Shown one piece after another: positions 1 to 5,896 of a DNA stretch of 8,955 nt. The notes beneath the pieces were generated by a model. The model saw only the letters and a program-made list of their open reading frames with translations, did no database searches and had not been told where the DNA came from. A program made the translations under genes and the position numbers. This DNA is from Actinomycetota bacterium (GTDB lineage: Bacteria; Actinomycetota; Thermoleophilia; Gaiellales; Gaiellaceae): NCBI GenBank assembly GCA_003162235.1, contig PMMN01000033.1, positions 44,123 to 53,077 of the forward strand, read 5' to 3'. How positions within the stretch are numbered: position 1 is the stretch's first letter; each line of letters opens with the position of its first letter.

Positions 1-54
1 GGTCGCGACGAGGTGCTTACCGATGAAGCCGGTCGCGCCCGTGACGAGAATCAC
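1..54 (-). CDS. NAD(P)-dependent epimerase/dehydratase family protein, N-terminal fragment
   Basis: Only the first 18 codons lie in the window; the gene runs leftward off the edge. Reading the minus strand from a GTG at 54-52 gives (M)ILVTGATGFIGKHLVAT. This is the first beta strand and the glycine-rich dinucleotide-binding turn (TGATGFIG, GxxGxxG at residues 6-12) of the extended short-chain dehydrogenase/reductase superfamily, which includes nucleotide-sugar epimerases, dehydratases and NmrA-like proteins. The motif sits at the extreme N terminus, as is usual for the family, which supports the GTG start. The reading frame stays open upstream, but no in-frame ATG or GTG was seen there, and the Shine-Dalgarno match is poor. 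Substrate and pathway cannot be told from this fragment. It is divergent from the DUF4015-type gene at 247, so any promoter should lie in 55-246. Confidence 0.75.
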   Translation of the reverse strand, partial: MILVTGATGFIGKHLVAT

Positions 55-158
55 GGCTCTCTCGTTTCGGCGGCGAGCCGCACCCTGATCGAACGAACGG
101 AGACGGTCACGGTAAGGATGGTATGCCTGTCGCGCGGCGTCTCGATTCCCGCTCTACT

Positions 159-196
159 GCCGGACGGGTGTTTTGCTTGCAAACTCCGGCTTTTTT
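159..196 (+). terminator. Intrinsic-terminator-like hairpin with T6 tail in the divergent leader
   Basis: GCCGGA (159-164) pairs perfectly with TCCGGC (185-190). GTTT (170-173) pairs with AAAC (181-184), which adjoins the 3' arm directly. This gives a 10-bp stem with a 5-base bulge (165-169) and a 7-base loop, followed at once by six T (191-196). It has a T tail only on the + strand. No + strand gene lies upstream of it in the window, and the neighbour on the left reads the other way. It could therefore be an attenuator in the 5' leader of the gene at 247, the end of a short + strand RNA, or a block on antisense reading. The structure is read directly from the sequence; the role is inference. 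Confidence 0.5.
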
Positions 197-232
197 GGTT
201 CGCTCTCGCTCACGTTTGCCGGCGGGTCCGAT

Positions 233-239
233 AGGGTGG
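233..239 (+). promoter_or_regulatory. Ribosome binding site of the DUF4015-type gene
   Basis: AGGGTGG lies 7 bases before the GTG at 247 and is a purine-rich, well-spaced Shine-Dalgarno sequence. It decides the start of the downstream gene in favour of GTG 247, because no in-frame ATG precedes the membrane segment. I could not identify a convincing -35/-10 pair in 55-232. Confidence 0.6.
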
Positions 240-246
240 CGGCTGC

Positions 247-1452
247 GTGGTACTCGAGCCCGTCGATCCTAACTCTCGCTTTCACGAGCGACGCCAACGT
301 GCCCGGCATCGGCGCAAGCTTCGCCGGACAGCTTTCCTGTTCGCGCTCGTAATCGCGGCGATCGCGGGTGGAGTAGTCGTCTGGGTGGCTGGGCGCGGCA
401 CAAATCCGTCCACACACGACGCCGTTCCGCGCGCCGGGACCACCACCAAGGCGTCGACAGAACAGAATCCCAACCTGCCGAAGGAGATCCGTGGCATCCA
501 CGTCACCATGGGCCTCGCTTCGCTGTCGGGCAAGCTCGCCCAGTACATCAGCTTGAAAGACGAAGGTCTGAACACGATCGAGCTCGACGTCAAGGACGAG
601 AGCGGCGCGGTTGCCTTCCGTTCTCCCGATGCGCCCCTTGCCAGCGCGGTCGGCGCTGCGGGGAACTTCTACAAGCCGGCCGAAGTAGCCGATCAGGTCC
701 ACGCCGACCATCTCTACCTGATCGGTCGCATCGCGGTCTTCGAAGATCCGGTGCTTTCGGCTCGCAGGCCGGAAATGGCGATTCAGCGCTCGGATGGCTC
801 GCCCTGGCTCAGCGGCGGCCTCGGCTGGACGAACGAATACGACAAGCGAGTCTGGAATTACAACGTCTCGATCGCCAAGGTTGCCGCCAAGGCCGGCTTC
901 GACGAGATCCAGTTCGACTACGCCCGTTTCCCCTCTGACGGCCCGATCTCCAGCGCCGTCTGGCCGGGTAAGAGAAACGAGCCCGAGTCGGTGACGATCG
1001 ATCGCTTTCTTGCCTATGCGACCAAGCAGCTCAAGCCGTTCGGCGTCCGCGTTTCCGTCGACGTCTTCGGTCTAGCCGCCACTAACAATCTCGGGATCGG
1101 CCAGTCACCGGGGAAGATGGCGCGGATCGTTGATGCGATCTACCCGATGGTTTACCCGTCGCACTTCGGCCCGGGGCAGTACGGCCTTCCGGATCCGCAG
1201 GCCGTACCGGGAACGACCGTCGGTTACGCGCTAAATGACTTTGCCACTCAGATGCACGGTAAGAAGGCCGATCTCGTCGCCTGGCTGCAGGACTTCTCGT
1301 GGCAGGGGCGCCCGTTCACGCTCTCGGACGTTCAGGACGAAGTGCTGGCCGTTCGCAGGAGCGGCGCCCGTGGCTTCCTGCTCTGGAATGCGATGGGCAC
1401 CTATACGCCGGGAGCCCTTCAGCCCGCGGGCAGCAACACCGCCGTCGGCTGA
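247..1452 (+). CDS. Membrane-anchored putative glycoside hydrolase (DUF4015 type)
   Basis: The 401-residue protein has a short Arg/Lys-rich cytoplasmic N terminus (residues 11-27) and one hydrophobic segment (about 28-48). A Thr/Ser/Pro-rich linker (about 50-78) leads to an extracytoplasmic domain (about 79-392). The positive-inside pattern suggests an uncleaved signal anchor. Features that match the DUF4015 putative glycosyl hydrolase family, a predicted TIM barrel, are IRGIHVT (81-87), IELDVKDESG (111-120), LIGRIAVFEDP (158-168), FDEIQFDYARFP (218-229), YPMVYPSHF (299-307) and GFLLWNA (376-382). Acidic residues at strand ends (D114, E220, D224) are catalytic candidates by analogy with barrel hydrolases, but this is not shown. 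Substrate is unknown; a cell-surface or exopolysaccharide glycan is plausible. The GTG start is supported by AGGGTGG at 233-239. The gene stands alone, with gabT 169 bases downstream on the same strand. Family assignment is fairly sure, and enzymatic activity is inference. Confidence 0.85.
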   Translation: MVLEPVDPNSRFHERRQRARHRRKLRRTAFLFALVIAAIAGGVVVWVAGRGTNPSTHDAVPRAGTTTKASTEQNPNLPKEIRGIHVTMGLASLSGKLAQYISLKDEGLNTIELDVKDESGAVAFRSPDAPLASAVGAAGNFYKPAEVADQVHADHLYLIGRIAVFEDPVLSARRPEMAIQRSDGSPWLSGGLGWTNEYDKRVWNYNVSIAKVAAKAGFDEIQFDYARFPSDGPISSAVWPGKRNEPESVTIDRFLAYATKQLKPFGVRVSVDVFGLAATNNLGIGQSPGKMARIVDAIYPMVYPSHFGPGQYGLPDPQAVPGTTVGYALNDFATQMHGKKADLVAWLQDFSWQGRPFTLSDVQDEVLAVRRSGARGFLLWNAMGTYTPGALQPAGSNTAVG

Positions 1453-1563
1453 ACTAAAACTCGTTCCAAATGAAGCACGCCACCGCCTAGCCGCGCTCGG
1501 CGGGTCTTCATTCCGAGACAAGCTCTTGGCATCCACGGCTCGACCCCTTCGGTCGCACATCTC

Positions 1564-1610
1564 TACCGGAGCAGGCGCTTGATTGGGCGGCTTTCGACAC
1601 CGCTCCGGTA
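1564..1610 (+). repeat. Perfect 9-bp inverted repeat ahead of gabT
   Basis: TACCGGAGC (1564-1572) and GCTCCGGTA (1602-1610) are exact reverse complements separated by 29 bases. The second arm ends 11 bases before the ATG at 1622. The first arm contains GGAG, the only Shine-Dalgarno-like sequence near the gene. The spacer contains an in-frame TTG (1583) that could be an alternative start. It may be a two-site operator (arm centres 38 bp apart) or an mRNA hairpin that masks the GGAG. No T tract follows, so it is not a typical terminator. Confidence 0.4.
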
Positions 1611-1621
1611 TCGTCCGGGCG

Positions 1622-2947
1622 ATGCAGTCGTCGCGCGCCATTCAGCTACTGACGGAGATCCCGGGCCCTCGCTCGCGCGAGATCCTGGCGCGTAAGCAGA
1701 AAGTCGTTGCCGCTCCGGTCACCGTGCAGGCGCCGGTCGTGATCGCATCGGCGCTGGGCACCGTCGTGACCGACGTCGACGGCAACCGCTTTCTCGACTT
1801 CGCGGGTGGGATCGGCTGCCTGGTGGTCGGTCACTCTCATCCGAGGGTGGTCGAGGCGGTACGCGAACAGGCGGGACTCTTCCTCCACACCGATTTCGCC
1901 GTCGTTCCCTATGAGATCTATGCGACCGTTGCTGAGCGGCTGATCGCGGCGACGCCCTTCACGGGGCCGGCGAAGGCGGCCTTTTTCAACTCCGGCGCCG
2001 AGGCGATCGAGAACGCGATCAAATTCGCACGCCTGGCGACCGGACGCCCCGCGGTGATCGCCTTCGAAGGCGGCTTTCACGGGCGAACTCTTCTCGCCCT
2101 GACGATGACCTCGAAGGCCAACCCCTACAAAGTCGGCTTGGGTCCTCTCGCGCCTGCGGTCCACCACCTTCCCTTTGCTCAGGACTACCGCGGTCCGTCG
2201 GGCGCCGAGGCGCTTGCGGAGCTCGAGCGGGCGCTCCTGACGCAGGTGGCGCCGAGCGAGGTTGCGGCCGTAGTTGTGGAGCCGATCCAGGGCGAGGGCG
2301 GTTTCGTTCCCGCGCCCGAGGAGTTCATGCACGGCTTGCGCCGGATCTGTGACGAGCACGGGATCGTACTCGTGGTCGACGAGGTGCAGTCTGGCTTCGG
2401 TCGCACCGGCGCGATGTTTGCGATCGAGCACTACGGGATCGAGCCCGATTTGATCGTGGTGGCGAAGGCGCTGGCGTCCGGGCTGCCGCTTTCGGGAGTG
2501 ATCGGCAAGGCCGAGATCATGGATGCGCCGCACGAGGGCGCTATCGGTGGCACTTACGTCGGGAACCCGGTTGCGCTCGCCGCGGCGAGCGCCGTTCTGG
2601 ACGTGATCGAGGCCGAGAACCTGATCGATCGGGCGAAGGCGCTCGGCGAGACGATCGGCGCTCGGATGAGCGCCTGGCAGGATCGCTTCGAGCAGATCGG
2701 CGACGTGCGTGGCCGCGGCGCGATGCTCGCAATCGAGCTCGTTAGGGACCGGGAGAGCAAGGAACCTGCACCCGAGCTGGCGACCCGCGTGATCGAGGAA
2801 GCTCTCCAGCGCGGCCTGCTCTTGCTCAAGGCCGGGATCTACTCGAACTGCCTGCGCGTGCTGGCGCCGCTCGTGATCGGCGACGACGAGCTCGCCGAGG
2901 CGCTCGACGTCTGGGAAGAAGCCCTGGCCGCGACTTTCGCGGGTTAG
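1622..2947 (+). CDS. gabT: Class III PLP aminotransferase, probable 4-aminobutyrate aminotransferase
   Basis: This cytoplasmic enzyme should transfer the amino group of 4-aminobutyrate (or a related omega-amino acid) to 2-oxoglutarate, giving succinate semialdehyde and glutamate. The 441 residues match the length of the family. Visible landmarks are DFAGGIGCLVVGHSHP (59-74), the PLP-phosphate loop SGAEA (124-128), the cofactor-stacking GFHGRT (151-156), EPIQGEGG (220-227), VVDEVQSGFGRTG (251-263) with D253 for the pyridine nitrogen, and VVAKALASG (279-287) with the Schiff-base lysine K282. GGTYVGNPVA (309-318) is also typical. The N-terminal TEIPGPRS (11-18) is characteristic of GabT proteins and favours the ATG at 1622. 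A TTG at 1583 is in frame and would add 13 residues; GGAG lies 11 bases before it, whereas the ATG has no clear ribosome site. No succinate-semialdehyde dehydrogenase is nearby, so an ornithine or other omega-aminotransferase remains possible. The stop codon is 4 bases from that of the convergent ddl. Confidence 0.85.
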   Translation: MQSSRAIQLLTEIPGPRSREILARKQKVVAAPVTVQAPVVIASALGTVVTDVDGNRFLDFAGGIGCLVVGHSHPRVVEAVREQAGLFLHTDFAVVPYEIYATVAERLIAATPFTGPAKAAFFNSGAEAIENAIKFARLATGRPAVIAFEGGFHGRTLLALTMTSKANPYKVGLGPLAPAVHHLPFAQDYRGPSGAEALAELERALLTQVAPSEVAAVVVEPIQGEGGFVPAPEEFMHGLRRICDEHGIVLVVDEVQSGFGRTGAMFAIEHYGIEPDLIVVAKALASGLPLSGVIGKAEIMDAPHEGAIGGTYVGNPVALAAASAVLDVIEAENLIDRAKALGETIGARMSAWQDRFEQIGDVRGRGAMLAIELVRDRESKEPAPELATRVIEEALQRGLLLLKAGIYSNCLRVLAPLVIGDDELAEALDVWEEALAATFAG

Positions 2948-2951
2948 GCTT

Positions 2952-3971
2952 TTAGTACGCGTATCGCTGCCGGCGCGCGTGGCGCTCGAGCGCGAGCGCG
3001 ATCAGGCGATCGAGCAGCTCCGGATAGGAGATGCCGGAGGCCGCGAACAGCTTGGCGTAGACGCTCGTCGAGGTGAAGCCGGGGATCGTGTTGAGCTCGT
3101 TCACGAGCACCTCGTCGCCGCGTACGAAGAAGTCGACCCGGGCCATTCCCTCGCACTCGCCGGCGACGAAGGCCTCGACGGCCAGGCGGCGCACGAGCTC
3201 CACTGTCTCTTCCGGAAGCGGCGGCGGCACGATCAGCTCCATCCCGCCCTCGTCGTACTTGGCCGAGAAGTCGTACCACTCTGCGTGAGCGACGATCTGT
3301 CCGGGCTGAGAGGCGATCGGGTCGCGGTTGCCGAGCACGCTACACTCGACCTCGAGCCCGTCCACGAACTCCTCGACAAGCACCTTCTCGTCGTGGCGGA
3401 ATGCGAGCGCCACCGCGGGCCCGAGCTCGCTCTCGTCGTGCACCTTGCTGATACCCACCGAGGAGCCGAGCCGAGCCGGCTTGATGAAGACCGGGTACGG
3501 GAACGGGTGCTCGACCGGATCGCCGTCGCGCAGAGTGATGCTTTGCGTGACCGGAATGCCACGGTCGCGCAAGACCGCCTTGAAGACGTCCTTGTCCATG
3601 CAAAGAGCGGAGGCCAGCACCCCGGGACCGATATAGGGCACACCGGCCAGCTCAAGTAGGCCCTGGACGGTGCCGTCCTCGCCGAAGGGTCCGTGCAGAA
3701 CCGGAAAGACGACGTCGACTTCCGCCAGAGTTGCCGGCACCGAAGACTCGGCCGGAACCGGAAGCGTCTCCGCGGGGCGCTCGCCGCCGCCGGCTTTCAG
3801 CTCGCGCGGGGCGGCTGCGGGAAGCGCCCAGCGGCCCTCTCGGTCGATCTCGATGGCGACGGTGTCGTAGCGACCCTGAAGCGCCTCGATCACCGAGCCG
3901 GCCGAGGCGAGTGAGATGTCGTGCTCGCTCGAGCGGCCACCCATCAGGATTGCAACTCGAAGCCGGCTCAC
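2952..3971 (-). CDS. ddl: D-alanine-D-alanine ligase
   Basis: This cytoplasmic ATP-grasp enzyme joins two D-alanines, through a D-alanyl phosphate, to make the dipeptide that MurF adds to the peptidoglycan precursor. The 339 residues fit the family. Landmarks are GGRSSEHDIS (11-20), the D-Ala-binding HGPFGEDGTVQG (93-104), the ATP-grasp segment FIKPARLGSSVGIS (162-175), the omega loop WYDFSAKYD (232-240) with K238 and Y239, and the metal-binding D280, E292 and N294 within VNELNTIPGFTS. The omega-loop Lys-Tyr pair is what dipeptide ligases carry, rather than the sequence of VanA-type D-Ala-D-Lac ligases. The GTG start overlaps the pknB stop as GTGA and has no Shine-Dalgarno of its own, so translation probably depends on ribosomes finishing pknB. 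Such ligases are commonly found in mur/dcw clusters or alone; the position at the end of a PASTA-kinase operon ties substrate supply to wall signalling. No residue expected of an active enzyme is missing. Confidence 0.95.
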   Translation of the reverse strand: MSRLRVAILMGGRSSEHDISLASAGSVIEALQGRYDTVAIEIDREGRWALPAAAPRELKAGGGERPAETLPVPAESSVPATLAEVDVVFPVLHGPFGEDGTVQGLLELAGVPYIGPGVLASALCMDKDVFKAVLRDRGIPVTQSITLRDGDPVEHPFPYPVFIKPARLGSSVGISKVHDESELGPAVALAFRHDEKVLVEEFVDGLEVECSVLGNRDPIASQPGQIVAHAEWYDFSAKYDEGGMELIVPPPLPEETVELVRRLAVEAFVAGECEGMARVDFFVRGDEVLVNELNTIPGFTSTSVYAKLFAASGISYPELLDRLIALALERHARRQRYAY

Positions 3972-5884
3972 GTCGTGGACGCTACGTACTGCCCGACGGA
4001 GATGAAGATAGTGGACCCCGGCCTGGCCTGCTTGCCCCCCGCGGGAGTCTGCTTGAGAACGATCCCGTCTTCGGCTACGTCTGTTGTATTTTGGTATTCG
4101 ACCTGGGGAGTGAACCCCGCAGCGGTGAGATCCAGCGAAGCCTGGTCGGCAGTCTCTTGGGTGACGTCGGGGACGAGCACGGTCGATGGACCCTTGGAGA
4201 CGCTCAGCGTGACCGTGGTTCCGGGATCCTGTGGGGTGTTACCGGGCGGGTTCTCGTCTATCACTGTGCCTTTTACCGAGCTGTCGGGCACGTCTACGCG
4301 TCGAACGCCGAAGCCCGCGCTTTGTAGCTGCGAGTAGGCCTGGGCGTAGAGGCTGCCGGTTACGTCCGGAAGGGTGACCTGAGCGGGCCCCTGCGAGACC
4401 CAGACCGTCACGGTAGATCCCTTCAACGCCAGCGCGTTCCCGACCGGTTGCTGCTGGTAGACGACGTTAGTGGGCTTCGATGAGTGCCCTGTCCTGGACC
4501 TGAACTTGAAGTTCTTGTTCTGGAGGGTGTTGGCCGCTTCCGTCAGGGACTGTCCGACGACCGAGGGCACACGGATTTCGCCCGTTCCGCTCGAGACGTA
4601 GATCGTCACGGTGCTGCCCCGAGGAACGTGCTTACTCTCGAGCGGGTCCTGGCGGATAACGTAGCCCGCGGCGACGGTCGGCGACGTCTGCGTGATCGAC
4701 TGCGGGCTGAGTCCAGCGCCGTTGATCTTTTTAATAGCAAGCTGCTCGCGGATGTCAGTCACGGACGGCACCGCCACCCGAGCGCTTCCGGTCAGCTGGT
4801 GGTAGACGATGAAGAAGGCGATACCGACTGCTGCGATCAGGGCGAGCGAAAGCAGCCACGGCCAGATCGGCCGCCGGCCCGGGGTACGGTCGTAGTCGTA
4901 GTAGTCCGGCGGCGTGGGCGGAGGCATCGGAGCCCCCGTTCGCGACGGCGGCACCACTCGGGTCGGAGCGCGCGAGATCATCGTCGGCGCGGAGAGGCCG
5001 GCCCCCGCCAGCACCGTGGTTGCGGCGTCGGTGGTCGTTTCGCTGATCTCCATCCCCTTAGAGATCGCGTTCAGGTCGGCGTCCATCTCCTCGACGCTCT
5101 GGAAACGGTCGTCGGGGTTCTTCGCCAGCGCCCGCAACACCACGGCGTCGAGCTCGGGCGGGACTTCGGGCCGCTTTACGGACGGAGGCTCGGGAACGGC
5201 CGAGAGGTGCTTCATCGCGATCTCGACCGGCGTGTCGCCGTTGTAAGGCGCCTCGCCGGTGAGAAGCTCGTAGAGGACGACCCCGACCGAGTAGAGATCG
5301 GAGCGCGCGTCGACCGGGGCGCCGCGCGCCTGCTCGGGGGAGAGGTACTGCGCGGTGCCGATGATCGAACCGACCTCGGTCATCTCGCTCGCGCCTGCCC
5401 GGGCGATGCCGAAGTCGGTGACCTTGACGCGCCCCTCCTCGTCCACGAGCACGTTGTGCGGCTTGATGTCGCGGTGGACGACGCCGTTCCGGTGCGCAAA
5501 GCGGAGGGCGGCCAGGATCTGGCGGCCGTAGTTGACGGCAACGGGAATCGGCGAGGGGCCGTGTTTGATTATCAGCTCTTTAAGCGAGAGCCCCTCTATC
5601 ACTTCCATGGCGATGTAGTAGGTGCCCTCGGCCTTGCCGCGGTCGTAGATCTGCACGATGTTGGGGTGTGAGAGCCCGGCGGCGCTGGAGGCCTCGCGGC
5701 GGAAGCGCTCGACGAACTGCTCGTCCGAAGCGTGCTTGGCGTTCAGGATCTTGATCGCAACGCGGCGGCCCAGCTCTTGATCCTCAGCCAGGTAGACCGT
5801 TGCCATGCCACCCGAGCCGAGCTTCTTGAGAACCTTGTAGCGCCCGTCGAAGAGCGCGCCGATCAATGGGTCAGGAGGTGTCAT
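3968..5884 (-). CDS. pknB: Transmembrane Ser/Thr protein kinase with four PASTA repeats
   Basis: The 638-residue protein has a Hanks-type kinase domain (about 16-275). It shows the glycine loop LGSGGMATV (22-30), catalytic K45 in VAIK, helix-C E64, HRDIKPHN (137-144) with catalytic D139, DFG (157-159) and SPE (182-184). A Thr/Pro-rich juxtamembrane stretch (about 280-340) precedes one membrane helix (about 341-361). Four extracellular PASTA repeats follow (about 368-433, 436-500, 503-567 and 568-632), each beginning with a VPxV/LPDV-type strand. PASTA repeats bind muropeptides or lipid II in related kinases, so this is the wall sensor that phosphorylates division and wall-synthesis proteins, opposed by the PstP-type phosphatase encoded in the same operon. 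T169 aligns with Thr171 of Mycobacterium tuberculosis PknB, but the position of its Thr173 is V171 here. The ATG start lies 12 bases after the pbpA stop without a good Shine-Dalgarno. The gene overlaps ddl by 4 bases. Assignment is very sure; the name follows the actinobacterial orthologue. Confidence 0.95.
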   Translation of the reverse strand: MTPPDPLIGALFDGRYKVLKKLGSGGMATVYLAEDQELGRRVAIKILNAKHASDEQFVERFRREASSAAGLSHPNIVQIYDRGKAEGTYYIAMEVIEGLSLKELIIKHGPSPIPVAVNYGRQILAALRFAHRNGVVHRDIKPHNVLVDEEGRVKVTDFGIARAGASEMTEVGSIIGTAQYLSPEQARGAPVDARSDLYSVGVVLYELLTGEAPYNGDTPVEIAMKHLSAVPEPPSVKRPEVPPELDAVVLRALAKNPDDRFQSVEEMDADLNAISKGMEISETTTDAATTVLAGAGLSAPTMISRAPTRVVPPSRTGAPMPPPTPPDYYDYDRTPGRRPIWPWLLSLALIAAVGIAFFIVYHQLTGSARVAVPSVTDIREQLAIKKINGAGLSPQSITQTSPTVAAGYVIRQDPLESKHVPRGSTVTIYVSSGTGEIRVPSVVGQSLTEAANTLQNKNFKFRSRTGHSSKPTNVVYQQQPVGNALALKGSTVTVWVSQGPAQVTLPDVTGSLYAQAYSQLQSAGFGVRRVDVPDSSVKGTVIDENPPGNTPQDPGTTVTLSVSKGPSTVLVPDVTQETADQASLDLTAAGFTPQVEYQNTTDVAEDGIVLKQTPAGGKQARPGSTIFISVGQYVASTT

Positions 5885-5896
5885 CGCTCGTAAAGG

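Noticed and set aside
70..81. GCGGC-GA-GCCGC palindrome in the divergent region as an operator
   Set aside because: Short GC-only palindromes are expected by chance at this base composition, and the 2-base loop is too small for an RNA hairpin.
123..272. Possible 49-residue leader peptide on the + strand, starting at ATG 123 after AAGGA (114-118) and overlapping the start of the gene at 247
   Set aside because: The product is Arg/Pro/Ser-rich, like random reading of GC-rich DNA. It runs through the terminator-like hairpin, and nothing supports translation beyond a short purine run.
1541..1555. CGACC-CCTTC-GGTCG hairpin downstream of the DUF4015-type gene as a terminator
   Set aside because: The stem is only 5 bp and no T run follows, so it cannot be called an intrinsic terminator.
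2982..2993. 12-bp perfect palindrome GCGCTCGAGCGC
   Set aside because: It lies inside the Arg/Glu/Ala-coding 3' end of ddl and is explained by GC-rich codon use.
2979..3659. Long open frame on the + strand opposite ddl, and similar frames opposite pknB, pbpA and rodA
   Set aside because: These are low-complexity Arg/Ala/Gly-rich shadows on the antisense side of genes with full catalytic motifs. They have no domain signatures of their own.
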